Origin: Coriobacteriia bacterium
GTDB lineage: Bacteria; Actinomycetota; Coriobacteriia; WRKU01; WQUG01
NCBI GenBank assembly: GCA_009779855.1
Contig: WRBC01000007.1
Span: forward strand, 1-64,000
Length of the DNA: 64,000 nt
Direction of reading: 5' to 3'
Part shown: in pieces, positions 1 to 9,269 of the stretch
Numbering within the stretch: position 1 is the stretch's first letter
Layout of the letters: each line of letters starts with the position of its first letter
The notes under the pieces: model-generated
Seen by the model: only the letters and a program-made list of their open reading frames with translations
The model's database searches: none
Told to the model about the DNA's origin: nothing
Program-made: the position numbers and the translations under genes

Positions 1-180
<180 letters not shown>

Positions 181-293
181 AAAAGCTAGAGTAAGCCTTG
201 ATTATTGATTTGGTTTAACGCTGATTTTTGCGTGTTTATACCAGAGGTATACCTAATATTAACTTGTTCAGAAACGATTTGTTGTGTGGATAT

Positions 294-848
294 TTAAAGA
301 GGGACCCATATCCACACTAGACCGATTATGGATATGGTAAGAATCAATATTCTTGCAGAGGTATCACGCCTAGTGCCAGAGGCTCCTCCTTTTCCTGACA
401 GTGAATCTGCTTTTGCTAGAAATATGTCTGGTAAAACATGTGTTGACTGGTGCTCGTTGTCTTCATTGTCACTTGCAGAAAAGTCGATTGTTTCCATGGA
501 GCCCGAGACAATCTCTGTCTGCAAAGCTAGGCTAGCAGCTACAAAATCTGCAGCTTTATGTCTGAGCCTTGTTTGGGTATTAATATACCGAAGAACAGAT
601 ATAGTTAATACAAGGATTGTTGTAGTGGCTAATAGCTTATGAGTGATTGACTCTGTATTGGGTAGTTGAGTGAAGAGTACAGGTACGAGGGTAGCGAATA
701 GTGCAATTCCTGCCCAGCCTAAGGTTTCTTTCTGTCCATGATATGCAGCGTAATTTTTGTGAAGGCCTTCAAGGTAATTTAAGGCTTCTCTACGACCTGT
801 TGGTTCCTGATTTTTTGCGGAATTGCACTCTGTAACGTTTTCTTCCAT
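294..848 (-). CDS. Small membrane protein of unknown function
   Basis: A 184-residue protein with a charged N-terminus, two closely spaced hydrophobic segments (about 42-60 and 71-87), a long soluble stretch with an acidic patch, and a third hydrophobic segment at the very C-terminus (166-182). The paired helices followed by a helical cytosolic region recall SLATT-like membrane proteins, some of which sit next to effectors, but I see no diagnostic motif and do not assign that family. The start has a good SD (AGGAGA, 4 bases before ATG). It points toward the rRNA operon and has no same-strand partner nearby. Confidence 0.7.
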   Translation of the reverse strand: MEENVTECNSAKNQEPTGRREALNYLEGLHKNYAAYHGQKETLGWAGIALFATLVPVLFTQLPNTESITHKLLATTTILVLTISVLRYINTQTRLRHKAADFVAASLALQTEIVSGSMETIDFSASDNEDNEHQSTHVLPDIFLAKADSLSGKGGASGTRRDTSARILILTISIIGLVWIWVPL

Positions 849-1212
849 TGCTTCTCCTAGGTAGTCTAATAGATTACTCCTTTACAAGGGGTGACCTTTG
901 AACTGCGCAAGCCAGTCCATTATAGCCTCCTGCAGTTGAGAGATATAGACTACTCAATCTGTTTAATGAGGTGTTTAACTTTAGGGTTAGTTGTAGTGCT
1001 CCAAGATTACTATCACAACAATATGTGGTGTTATAACCACTATTAGTGGTGATGGGAGTTGAGATGGAATGGTTCTATATTTTGTTTGATAGTCACTCTG
1101 CTGCCGAGACACCTCCGGTCTATGAGACTGGTTATGCATCGCGCATTGCTGAGCAGGGAAGGGGTTGTAGGGTGTGATCTTAACGCGCTTTTGCAGTGCC
1201 AATCTGCCACCC
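849..1212. other. Intergenic stretch without a convincing gene
   Basis: About 360 bases between two minus-strand genes. It should carry the promoter of the 294-848 gene. A short ATG frame of 37 codons at 1064-1177 and longer antisense frames exist but have no convincing SD or similarity. A small palindrome, CCACTATTAGTGG, lies at about 1038-1050. I see no RNA gene here. Confidence 0.5.
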
Positions 1213-1692
1213 CTATGCTGGAACCTCTGCTTTCCAGCGTTTCAGCGTAGGAAGGTGCTCTTTCAGGATGGCGCGTGCTTCATCTTTTGTGTAGTTAGTT
1301 CCCTGCTCCATGTTCCAGTGATCAAGGTAACCTAGGTTAGTCTCAATCATCTCATCCATGCTTGGGTCGCCTGTGAAACTCCCATCTTTGTAGCAGTACA
1401 CGCAGTAATCAGTGCTGATGCCAGCATCTGTCTCTGTGCCGAAGTCCCCAATAGCACGCAGGTGCATGGCACAACTTTGGCAGAAAAATTTGTCCTCGGT
1501 CGCCCCAAGCAACTCATCAATAGACACACTAAATGTATTCGACATAAGCCTGAGAGTATCAATGCTGGGTGTAGTCTCTCCCGTTTCCCAGCGAGAAATT
1601 GCTTGACGGGTTACAAATAGCTTTTCCGCTAATTCGTCCTGAGTCAAATCGAGGTTTTTACGAAATTGAGCAAGGGCTAGTTTGGTTTCCAT
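1213..1692 (-). CDS. XRE-family regulator with C-terminal zinc ribbon
   Basis: A 159-residue protein. Residues 5-62 form a Cro/CI-type helix-turn-helix (LTQDELAEKLFVTRQAISRW). It is followed by a small zinc-ribbon-like domain with CxxC pairs at Cys71/Cys74 and Cys97/Cys100 and a GY..HW tail, an arrangement seen in putative zinc-ribbon proteins of Firmicutes and Actinomycetota. Its likely role is DNA binding with metal- or redox-dependent control, which is inferred. I chose the internal ATG at 1692 because AAGGTGG lies 6 bases upstream and the HTH begins directly; an upstream in-frame ATG at 1731 would add 13 unlikely residues. The target is unknown. Confidence 0.85.
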   Translation of the reverse strand: METKLALAQFRKNLDLTQDELAEKLFVTRQAISRWETGETTPSIDTLRLMSNTFSVSIDELLGATEDKFFCQSCAMHLRAIGDFGTETDAGISTDYCVYCYKDGSFTGDPSMDEMIETNLGYLDHWNMEQGTNYTKDEARAILKEHLPTLKRWKAEVPA

Positions 1693-1814
1693 GGATGCCA
1701 CCTTAGGTCTAAATGACGTACTGACGAGCAAGAGCTACCAGAATAGCAGGACTGTCTTACACTAACCAGCAACTAGTTGTTGCTATTGTTATCTTTATGC
1801 TCGGCATCCTTCCC

Positions 1815-2363
1815 CTAAGCGCGATTACCTCGGTACTCCATAATCCAGGAGTCCCGCAATTTTCCTTCGTGCATTTCATGTTCTTTCACTATGTAAAGCT
1901 TTACAAATCCAGCTTTTTCATAGGCTCTAATCGCCCTTTTGTTTGTTGTCAGAGGGTCAGTAATAATCGCATCAGCACTCTTTGCATTCATCAGATATTC
2001 AAAGAGCAGTCTTAAGTACTCTGTCCCTATTCCTTTTCCCCAGTACTCAGGCTCACCAATAAATTGATCCATTCCATACACGGTCTCGCCCTTGTTCTCA
2101 TATTCGTACGCTTTGTAAAGATCATCATAAAGACGGTAGACCTGCCCATAACCAATTGGCGTATCATCAATTTCGATTATTGTTCGTATTACTTCATCTT
2201 CCCAGTCAGTATAAAATTCCTCACTGATCATTTCTTCGGTAAAATGCCTGTCCCGACCTTCGTACCATTCGAGTACTCGGCCGTCATTCATCCATTTGCG
2301 CAGTAGTGTCCTATCTGATGGCAGTAGGCTTCTAACAGTCATAGTATCTTTTCTTAAAAGCAT
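1815..2363 (-). CDS. GNAT-family N-acetyltransferase (AAC(6')-like)
   Basis: A 182-residue GNAT enzyme that would transfer acetyl from acetyl-CoA to an amine. The CoA pyrophosphate-binding motif is YWGKGIGT (107-114), and the segment DPLTTNKRAIRAYEKAGF (136-153) is typical of the Acetyltransf_8 / aminoglycoside 6'-acetyltransferase subgroup. That resemblance does not prove drug resistance; related proteins have unknown substrates. The start codon overlaps the stop of the FMN reductase gene (TAATG at 2361-2365), so the two are probably translationally coupled. A second ATG seven codons in is an alternative start. Confidence 0.85.
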   Translation of the reverse strand: MLLRKDTMTVRSLLPSDRTLLRKWMNDGRVLEWYEGRDRHFTEEMISEEFYTDWEDEVIRTIIEIDDTPIGYGQVYRLYDDLYKAYEYENKGETVYGMDQFIGEPEYWGKGIGTEYLRLLFEYLMNAKSADAIITDPLTTNKRAIRAYEKAGFVKLYIVKEHEMHEGKLRDSWIMEYRGNRA

Positions 2364-2935
2364 TACTTTTCACCAAATTGCTTGACCCACTCCGCGAAAG
2401 CATCTGCAAATTTGCGCAGTCGCCTTTGAGCACTTTCATCATGAAAGCCGCTGTCATCGACAAGGGCCGCAATATCGCTCAGGTACATTTCTGGTTGATT
2501 CATCATGCAGATATTGAGGATTGAGGTAACCTGGCGCAAGTGATGGTTGGCACCAAATCCGCCAAGTCTGCCAGGGGAAATGCTTACGATTGCACCAGGC
2601 TTGCCATCCCAGCCGCTCTCGCTTCTAGGAAGTGATGCAATGTCCAGAGCATTTTTCAAAACAGGAGGCACAGACCGGTTGTACTCTGGGGTTACGAACA
2701 GAAACGAATCCATGGCTCTAACTTCTGCACGTAAATCCTCCCACGCTGCAGGAAGGTCATTTTCGTTGTCTAAGTCCTGGTTATAAAATGAAAGGGGAGT
2801 AAGGTCGAAAACCTTCACATTAAACTGCTTTTCCAGCAAGTCCGCCAGATAGAGTGCCACTTTCTTACTGTAAGAGTCCTGGCGAAGACTGCCTGCAAAA
2901 ATCCCAATCGTTTGCTTTGCTGGAATTGTACTCAT
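2363..2935 (-). CDS. NADPH-dependent FMN reductase family protein
   Basis: A 190-residue flavodoxin-like protein of the NADPH-dependent FMN reductase family. The FMN phosphate loop is GSLRQDSYSKK (15-25) and the second flavin-contact motif is PEYNRSVP (83-90), followed by a helix KNALD and the WDGKPGAIVS strand. It probably reduces flavin, quinones, azo or nitro compounds with NAD(P)H; the substrate cannot be read from sequence. The chosen ATG at 2935 has the SD AGAGGAG directly upstream; a longer in-frame reading to 3061 adds 42 residues with no domain similarity. It forms a two-gene unit with the downstream acetyltransferase. Confidence 0.88.
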   Translation of the reverse strand: MSTIPAKQTIGIFAGSLRQDSYSKKVALYLADLLEKQFNVKVFDLTPLSFYNQDLDNENDLPAAWEDLRAEVRAMDSFLFVTPEYNRSVPPVLKNALDIASLPRSESGWDGKPGAIVSISPGRLGGFGANHHLRQVTSILNICMMNQPEMYLSDIAALVDDSGFHDESAQRRLRKFADAFAEWVKQFGEK

Positions 2936-3030
2936 AGTCTGCTCCTCTACACTTGGATGGAATAATGGTAGCTCAATGCGCCTATTGGGAGCATTGCAGT
3001 AAATACTCCTCAGAAGATTCGAAGCCTGAC

Positions 3031-3411
3031 TCAGCGACTGGTAAGGTGCCACTTTCCGCAAAGGTCACAGCGGTATACGCTTAGCTTAGTATAGCGTTCA
3101 GCCTCAATATAGCGGACAGCTTCCTCTGCAGCATATTGAGAGTCGTATGCTTGTTTCCCCGTGGCTGCGCAAAGTAGCACGCCTTGGGCAGAAAACCGAA
3201 AAGTGCGAGCTTGTTTCTGCGCGCCCTGCTCGCGTGAGACTTGCCTAGTTGCCTGTCTAGCCGTCCGTTTCACCTTCTGCTGCTGGACATGCTTCGTCAC
3301 CGATGCATCAATCATTTCACTAATTTCGTCGTTAGATATATCTTGACTCTCGAACCGAATGCCAAAATCACTTCTATGGTCATCCATGCGACCATCCGTA
3401 CGGCTATTCAT
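3031..3411 (-). CDS. Small protein with C-terminal zinc-knuckle (CxxC-WHLTSR)
   Basis: A 126-residue protein. The first 70 residues are charged and Gln/Arg-rich, probably flexible. The C-terminal 60 residues contain AYDSQYAAEEAVRYI and end in YRCDLCGKWHLTSR. An ending of this type (C..CG.WHLTSR) recurs in small actinobacterial proteins of unknown function and may bind zinc through the two Cys and the His. The SD at the 3411 start is weak; an internal ATG nine codons in (MDDHRSDF) is an alternative. Function unknown. Confidence 0.65.
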   Translation of the reverse strand: MNSRTDGRMDDHRSDFGIRFESQDISNDEISEMIDASVTKHVQQQKVKRTARQATRQVSREQGAQKQARTFRFSAQGVLLCAATGKQAYDSQYAAEEAVRYIEAERYTKLSVYRCDLCGKWHLTSR

Positions 3412-3458
3412 AGGATATCTCTAGGCAGGATTTTTCACGCTATCATTCAGCGCTACCA

Positions 3459-3923
3459 TCAATATTCGCCCTTGATGACAAAGAACGATCCTCGAATCGT
3501 GCCAGCCAGTTTAGACTTTTGGTGGGCAAACTTGAACTTGTCAGCCAGTTCACTAGGCACGTCCATGCCTTCTGAAAGCTTGAAGCCAACGGCACGTTTC
3601 TTGGTGTCATCAACAGAATACATAACGTTCAAAGCCAATCCATCTCGATAAAAGACATAGGTAAACTTAATTCCATCAACCTCAAATTGCGCAGTCTCTA
3701 AGGGTTTTGCTGAAAGTACAATTTCGCGCTCAGTCTTTAGAATGCGATCAACATAGGCAAGCACGTCAGAGCTTTCACTAGCAGGAATCGTGACAAAGTC
3801 TTGACTGTATTTGTTATGAAAGTAGCGGGCCTCATTTGCGCGCAAACCTGCTAAAGCAGTAGCGACAGGTGAAGACTCTAGTCCAGCAGTAGAGACCTTA
3901 ACAAAATCAACAAGATAAGACAT
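3459..3923 (-). CDS. Hypothetical protein
   Basis: A 154-residue soluble protein I do not recognise. It has no signal peptide, no membrane segment and no obvious catalytic motif. The composition is ordinary and the middle part (EREIVLSAKPLETAQFEVDGIKFTYVFYRDG, split by short turns) looks beta-rich. The ATG at 3923 is preceded by a strong SD (AAGGGAGA). It lies between the zinc-knuckle gene and two small membrane-protein genes on the same strand. Gaps of 36-48 bases allow a shared transcript. Confidence 0.7.
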   Translation of the reverse strand: MSYLVDFVKVSTAGLESSPVATALAGLRANEARYFHNKYSQDFVTIPASESSDVLAYVDRILKTEREIVLSAKPLETAQFEVDGIKFTYVFYRDGLALNVMYSVDDTKKRAVGFKLSEGMDVPSELADKFKFAHQKSKLAGTIRGSFFVIKGEY

Positions 3924-3960
3924 GGCATTTCTCCCTTCATTCTTTTCGTTATTGCCAGAC

Positions 3961-4287
3961 TTATAAAATTTGCAGAGTGGTCAAAAGTCCTATGCCACTC
4001 CAAGCAAGGAAGGTGGCGACAAGGGGGAAGGCCATATGGATTCTGCCCAGAGCAGTAGCTACAACACTCGATATGAGTACCGCTAGAATATAGGTACTTC
4101 CTATGATGGTCACCGTCCATGACAGATGAATAGCTTCAGAAGTAATCATTATGACAAAAACTGGATACATAAAGGTCATGCCTACGACAAGCACGCCAAA
4201 TAGAATCTGCAACTTCGTATTAAGGGGGGCCTGAACCTGAACCTGAGTCCCTGCAGTCCCCGTGGTCTCTGTATTTTCGATAGTCAT
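3961..4287 (-). CDS. Small membrane protein, about three helices
   Basis: A 108-residue protein with a Thr/Gln-rich N-terminus of about 22 residues and three hydrophobic segments: LQILFGVLVVGMTFMYPVFV, WTVTIIGSTYILAVLISSVV, and a C-terminal LVATFLAWSGIGLLTTL. No known family recognised. I trimmed the start from 4320 to the ATG at 4287, which has AAAGGATGGG upstream. It is followed 37 bases later by the 3459-3923 gene on the same strand and preceded by another small membrane protein, suggesting the two membrane proteins act together. Confidence 0.65.
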   Translation of the reverse strand: MTIENTETTGTAGTQVQVQAPLNTKLQILFGVLVVGMTFMYPVFVIMITSEAIHLSWTVTIIGSTYILAVLISSVVATALGRIHMAFPLVATFLAWSGIGLLTTLQIL

Positions 4288-4343
4288 TCTACCCATCCTT
4301 TCAAAGCGGCATGACAACATATTTCAAGAAATAGCGACCCATG

Positions 4344-4715
4344 CTAAATCATGCCCATCAAGGTAAAGGCTGACCTTTGCAAGATGAGGAGAAACATCAA
4401 GCAGGAGGCGATAATCGCAGGTATGCCAGATTGACCTAAGACAGCTTTGTATCTTGTGTAAACGAGGATAGACGCTACAATTCCTGCAACCGTCACTATA
4501 AGGGCAAGGGCAGTCAGTGGATAGATAAGACTCGTCATCCAGAAGGGCAGATTAGGATAAGTGTAGCTTGTGGTCCACATATTGGTTGCTGCATCGAAGC
4601 TTCTCGTCACGGTAGGACTGGCGACAAAAGTAGTCCCCAAAAGCAGGAAGTACATAAGAGCCTGCACTGATAGTATAGCCCCGAGCTTAACTGCGACACT
4701 TTTTCGCGTATTCAT
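4344..4715 (-). CDS. Small membrane protein, about three helices
   Basis: A 123-residue protein. A first hydrophobic segment (LGAILSVQALMYFLLLGTTF) is followed by an extracytoplasmic loop rich in Thr, Asn and aromatic residues. Two further helices follow (LIYPLTALALIVTVAGIVAS and IIASCLMFLLILQRSAF). No family assigned. The ATG at 4715 is favoured over an upstream frame reaching 4802, since the added residues are charged and lack similarity. It is divergent from the dehydrogenase gene at 4886, so the roughly 170-base gap should carry two promoters. Confidence 0.6.
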   Translation of the reverse strand: MNTRKSVAVKLGAILSVQALMYFLLLGTTFVASPTVTRSFDAATNMWTTSYTYPNLPFWMTSLIYPLTALALIVTVAGIVASILVYTRYKAVLGQSGIPAIIASCLMFLLILQRSAFTLMGMI

Positions 4716-4885
4716 TTCTTCCACGGAGACCTCGTTTCTTTGAGCGAAATGAAACCGTTCTATGATTAATAGTCTACCGTACGCTTTGTGCCTTTCGCAC
4801 ATAACAACTCAACCGCTTTGATAGAATACTTATCATAAAGGTGTTTGCTGTCAGCAGCCTGTTCTCCGAAGAAAGGGCAAGGTCT

Positions 4886-6517
4886 ATGAATAACGCTATC
4901 TACACTGTCCCTGTTCCCGTCAATGAGCCCGTCAGGTCCTATGCTCCTGGATCCCCAGAACGTGCTGCCATTAAGAAAGAACTTGACCGCCAGACAACGG
5001 CACGCCCCATGAAGATCCCCGTAGTAATCGGCGGAAAAGAAACCTTCGATGGCGCAAAGGGACAGATCAGAATGCCCCACGACCACGCCCATATCTTGGC
5101 AGAGTTCACTATGGCAGGCACAGATGAACTGAAGCAGGCGGTAGAAAGCGCTCTGGCAGCTAAAGAGGCATGGGCCGCCATGCCTTGGGAACATAGGGCC
5201 TCGATCTTCCTCAAGGCCGCTGACCTCGTAGCAGGACCGTGGCGCGACCGCCTTAATGCAGCCACAATGCTTGGTCAAAGCAAGACAGTCTATCAGGCAG
5301 AAATCGACTCTGCCTGTGAATTTGCTGACTTCCTGCGTTTTAATGTGCACTTTGCTCAAGAGATATATAAAAACCAACCTGAAAGCGCGCCCACTATGTG
5401 GAACAGGATGGAGCACCGCCCCCTCAGCGGCTTTGTGTTAGCTATAAGTCCCTTCAATTTCACAGCTATCGGTGGCAACCTGCCAGCGGCCCCAGCACTT
5501 ATGGGTAATACGGTGGTATGGAAGCCCTCCTCAACAGCGATTCTTTCTAACTATATGATTTATCAGATTCTGCAAGAGGCTGGCCTTCCTGATGGCGTTA
5601 TTAACTTTGTACCCTCAAGAGGGGCAGATGTCGATGCCGCAGTTGTGCAGGATCCGCGCATGGCAGGTTTCCACTTTACAGGTTCTACCCAGGTGTTTTC
5701 GCAGGTGTGGCGCGTGATTGGCGATAATATCTCTGCCTATGAAAATTATCCGCGCTTAGTGGGCGAAACAGGCGGGAAAGACTTTATTTTTGCGCATCCC
5801 ACGGCAGAAACCAGAAAGCTTGTTGTCGCAATGGTGCGTGGAGCCTTTGAATACCAGGGACAAAAGTGTTCAGCTGCCAGCCGTTGCTACATTCCGCAAA
5901 GTCTGTGGCCAGCTGTTAAAGATGAACTTCTAGATGAGGTCGCTAAGTTGAAAACAGGTGACGTGCGCGACTTTACCAATTTCGCGGGTGCTGTTATCGA
6001 CAAAAATGCCTTCAAGTCCATTACGTCCTATATTGATTACGCCCATCAGTCTGCAGATGCTGAAGTGCTTTGCGGGCACTATGATGACAGCAAGGGTTAC
6101 TTTGTGTATCCTACGGTTATCCAGACGACTGATCCGAATTTCAAAACTATGGTGGAGGAAATCTTTGGTCCTGTTCTTACCATCTACGTTTATCCCGATG
6201 AAGAGCTTGACGATGCCCTAACCAGCTGTCGCGAAGCTTCAGTGTATGCGTTAACAGGGGCGATCTTTGCCCAGGACCGGGACGCAATCATACACATGGA
6301 CATAGCTCTAGCTGACGCAGCTGGAAACTTCTACATTAATGATAAACCGACCGGTGCCGTTGTTGGACAACAGCCCTTTGGCGGGGGGCGTGCATCTGGC
6401 ACCAATAACAAGGCAGGAAGCACGCTCAACCTGCTTTGTTGGACCAGTCCTAGAACCATAAAAGAGACCTTCCTTCCTTCAGAAGTGGTGGAATATCCCT
6501 TTATGGAAGAGGAATAA
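4886..6517 (+). CDS. pruA: 1-pyrroline-5-carboxylate dehydrogenase (glutamate semialdehyde dehydrogenase)
   Basis: A 543-residue aldehyde dehydrogenase that oxidises glutamate-5-semialdehyde (from 1-pyrroline-5-carboxylate) to glutamate with NAD+, the second step of proline catabolism. The catalytic Cys is in GQKCSAASR (Cys328) and the general-base Glu in ETGGKDFIF. The N-terminus (PVNEPVRSYAPGSPERAAIKKEL) and full length match the stand-alone, ALDH4A1-like form rather than a PutA fusion. I trimmed the start to the ATG at 4886, preceded by AAGG. No proline dehydrogenase gene is in the window, so the substrate could come from arginine/ornithine breakdown or from proline dehydrogenase elsewhere. 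The next gene, adhE, is also an aldehyde-handling enzyme but has its own upstream region. Confidence 0.9.
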   Translation: MNNAIYTVPVPVNEPVRSYAPGSPERAAIKKELDRQTTARPMKIPVVIGGKETFDGAKGQIRMPHDHAHILAEFTMAGTDELKQAVESALAAKEAWAAMPWEHRASIFLKAADLVAGPWRDRLNAATMLGQSKTVYQAEIDSACEFADFLRFNVHFAQEIYKNQPESAPTMWNRMEHRPLSGFVLAISPFNFTAIGGNLPAAPALMGNTVVWKPSSTAILSNYMIYQILQEAGLPDGVINFVPSRGADVDAAVVQDPRMAGFHFTGSTQVFSQVWRVIGDNISAYENYPRLVGETGGKDFIFAHPTAETRKLVVAMVRGAFEYQGQKCSAASRCYIPQSLWPAVKDELLDEVAKLKTGDVRDFTNFAGAVIDKNAFKSITSYIDYAHQSADAEVLCGHYDDSKGYFVYPTVIQTTDPNFKTMVEEIFGPVLTIYVYPDEELDDALTSCREASVYALTGAIFAQDRDAIIHMDIALADAAGNFYINDKPTGAVVGQQPFGGGRASGTNNKAGSTLNLLCWTSPRTIKETFLPSEVVEYPFMEEE

Positions 6518-6635
6518 TTGCAATTTTCAATTATTTTTGGCTAATGTTGTAGATATCTATCTTGATAGTAGTGATAATAGTGCGCACGGGTAAATGCTAC
6601 ATAAAAGAATTGATTAGAGACAGGGATACTGCTGC

Positions 6636-9251
6636 ATGAAAGATAAAAAGGCAAGCGGGCAAGGAATTGGGTCGGTTGACGATCTGAATGTCAAGATGGA
6701 TAGGGTTCGCAGGGCGCAGGAAATTTACGCGACCTTCTCTCAAGAACAAGTAGATAAGATCTTCAAGGCTGCGGCACTTGCGGCATGCAAACAAAGAATC
6801 CCTCTTGCGAAAATGGCAGCAGAGGAAACGGGAATGGGTATTGTCGAGGACAAGGTGATAAAAAATCACTACGCCTCAGAGTACATTTATCACCAATACA
6901 AGGATACAAAGACCTGCGGACTGATCGAAGAAGACCAAAGTGCTGGAATTAGAAAAATTGCAGAACCTATGGGCGTCATCGCAGCGGTTATCCCAACAAC
7001 AAATCCTACGTCGACTGTAATCTTTAAAGCCCTGATAGCACTAAAAACGAGAAACGGGATTATCCTTATGCCCCCTAAAAGGGCCACACAATGCGCAGCA
7101 GAAGCTGCCTTTGTGGTGTATGAGGCCGCGGTTAAAGCGGGTGCCCCGGAAGGGCTTATTGCCTGGATAGAAACTCCGTCCCGGGAACTTTCCCGTGAAA
7201 CAATGCAGAGTTCAGATTTGACTCTTGCGACGGGTGGTCCTGGCATGGTCAGGGCAGCCTATTCTTCAGGCAAGCCTGCAATCGGGGTTGGTGCTGGAAA
7301 CGTGCCTGCAGTATTTCATAAATCAGCAAACGTACGAATGGCGGTAAGCTCGGTACTTATCTCAAAGACCTTTGACAACGGCATGATTTGCTCATCAGAG
7401 CAATCTGTGATTGTTGATGATGCCATCTATGACGCGGTAAAAGAAGAATTCACCTATCGCGGTGGCTACTTTCTTAAGCCCGCTGAACTAGAGAAGGTCA
7501 GAAAGACCATGGTGGTAGAGGGGTCGCTCAATACAGAAATTGTAGGACAGCCCGCAACAAAAATCGCAGAACTTGCTGGAATCACGGTTCCTGCAGACAC
7601 AAAGGTGCTTATAGGTGAAGTAGAAAGTGTAGAACCTTCGGAAGAGTTCTCGCGCGAGAAGCTCTCGCCGATGCTTGCAATGTACCGGTACACTACTTTC
7701 GACGAAGCTGTTGAAAAGGCTGATAGGCTTATCCGTGAAGGAGGCTTTGGGCACACGACATCTCTTTACATAGATACGCACGAAAATAAGGACTTGGCAA
7801 AGTTTGAGAATGCTATGAAAACCAGCCGAATCCTAGTGAACACACCTTCGGCGCAGGGGGGCATTGGAGACCTGTACAACTTTAAGCTTGCGCCTTCTTT
7901 GACCTTGGGCTGTGGTTCCTGGGGCGGTAACTCGGTGTCAGAAAATGTTGGAGTAAAGCACCTATTGAATATCAAGACTGTTGCTGAAAGAAGAGAAAAT
8001 ATGCTGTGGTTCAGAACACCTGAAAAGGTCTACTTCAAAAAAGGCTCACTTCCTGTTGCACTAAGTGAACTGAAAGACGTCTATGATAAGAGAAAAGCCT
8101 TCATCGTCACTGACGAATTCCTCTACACAAACAACTACACAAAGCCCCTTACTGATAAGTTGGACGAAATGGGCATCAAGCACTTTACCTTTTTTGACGT
8201 GTCCTCTGATCCGACCTTGAAATCGGCAAAAGAGGGCGCAAAAGCAATGTGCGACTTTGAACCAGACTGTATCATAGCAATAGGCGGTGGTTCGCCCATG
8301 GACGCAGCAAAAATAATGTGGACACTTTACGAGCATCCTGACGCAGACTTCCATGACCTAGCGACGCGTTTTATGGACATACGTAAGAGGATTGTGTCCT
8401 ATCCAAAAATGGGGGAGAAGGCAAACCTTGTAGCGATCCCCACCACTGCCGGAACGGGTAGCGAGGTAACGCCCTTTGCCGTTATCACTGACGAAGAGAC
8501 AGGAATAAAATATCCCATAGCTGACTATGAGCTGCTGCCCAATATTGCGATTATCGACGTTGGCCTGATGATGGGCATGCCGCCGTCACTGACTGCCGCG
8601 GCAGGAATTGATGCGCTGTCTCACTCGTTGGAAGCCTACGCATCAATGCTTGCAAGTGACTACACGGATGGTCTTGCGTTAACTTCGATTAAGAACATAA
8701 TGAAATATCTACCCGTAGCCTACGCAGACGGTAACAATGAGGAAGCAAGAGAGAAGATGGCAAATGCTTCTACTATTGCCGGCATGGCTTTCGCCAATGC
8801 CTTTCTGGGTATCTGTCATTCGATGGCACACAAATTGGGAGCCTTCTTCCATCTGCCGCATGGTGTGGCTAATGCCCTGCTTATAAGCGAGGTCATCAGG
8901 TTTAACGCAACAGAAAGACCTCAAAAGATGGGGGCGTTCTCTCAGTATGAATACCCCAAGGCTACCGAGCGCTATGCAGAGATCGCGTCGTTCCTTGGGC
9001 TGCCCGGTGAAACAAATGAAGAAAAAACAGAGCACCTTATCGCTGAGGTAAATAAGTTAAAAGAAAACATTGGCATTGAAAAATGCATCAAGGACTATGG
9101 CATTGCAGAAGAGGACTTCCTCGCGCGTCTTGATGAGATGGTAGAGCAAGCCTTTGATGATCAATGCACGGGGGCAAATCCCCGCTATCCTCTGATGAAA
9201 GAATTAAAGGGAATATATCTAAGAGCGTACTACGGTACGCAAGCCGACTAA
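6636..9251 (+). CDS. adhE: Bifunctional acetaldehyde-CoA / alcohol dehydrogenase
   Basis: An 871-residue AdhE that reduces acetyl-CoA to acetaldehyde and then ethanol, using two NADH, in fermentation. The N-terminal half is a CoA-acylating aldehyde dehydrogenase with catalytic Cys252 in NGMICSSEQS. The C-terminal half is an iron-dependent alcohol dehydrogenase with GGGSPMDAAKIMW and the metal-binding HSMAHKLGAFFHLPHG. Length and domain order are normal for the family, which forms cytosolic filaments (spirosomes). The start MKDKKASG follows a purine-rich stretch. The 118-base AT-rich upstream region should hold its promoter; I see no clear redox-regulator site. Confidence 0.96.
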   Translation: MKDKKASGQGIGSVDDLNVKMDRVRRAQEIYATFSQEQVDKIFKAAALAACKQRIPLAKMAAEETGMGIVEDKVIKNHYASEYIYHQYKDTKTCGLIEEDQSAGIRKIAEPMGVIAAVIPTTNPTSTVIFKALIALKTRNGIILMPPKRATQCAAEAAFVVYEAAVKAGAPEGLIAWIETPSRELSRETMQSSDLTLATGGPGMVRAAYSSGKPAIGVGAGNVPAVFHKSANVRMAVSSVLISKTFDNGMICSSEQSVIVDDAIYDAVKEEFTYRGGYFLKPAELEKVRKTMVVEGSLNTEIVGQPATKIAELAGITVPADTKVLIGEVESVEPSEEFSREKLSPMLAMYRYTTFDEAVEKADRLIREGGFGHTTSLYIDTHENKDLAKFENAMKTSRILVNTPSAQGGIGDLYNFKLAPSLTLGCGSWGGNSVSENVGVKHLLNIKTVAERRENMLWFRTPEKVYFKKGSLPVALSELKDVYDKRKAFIVTDEFLYTNNYTKPLTDKLDEMGIKHFTFFDVSSDPTLKSAKEGAKAMCDFEPDCIIAIGGGSPMDAAKIMWTLYEHPDADFHDLATRFMDIRKRIVSYPKMGEKANLVAIPTTAGTGSEVTPFAVITDEETGIKYPIADYELLPNIAIIDVGLMMGMPPSLTAAAGIDALSHSLEAYASMLASDYTDGLALTSIKNIMKYLPVAYADGNNEEAREKMANASTIAGMAFANAFLGICHSMAHKLGAFFHLPHGVANALLISEVIRFNATERPQKMGAFSQYEYPKATERYAEIASFLGLPGETNEEKTEHLIAEVNKLKENIGIEKCIKDYGIAEEDFLARLDEMVEQAFDDQCTGANPRYPLMKELKGIYLRAYYGTQAD

Positions 9252-9269
9252 AGATAGGTGGTATACATA

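Noticed and set aside
987..1250. Short frames on both strands after the small membrane protein gene
   Set aside because: No SD, no similarity, mutually overlapping; treated as non-coding.
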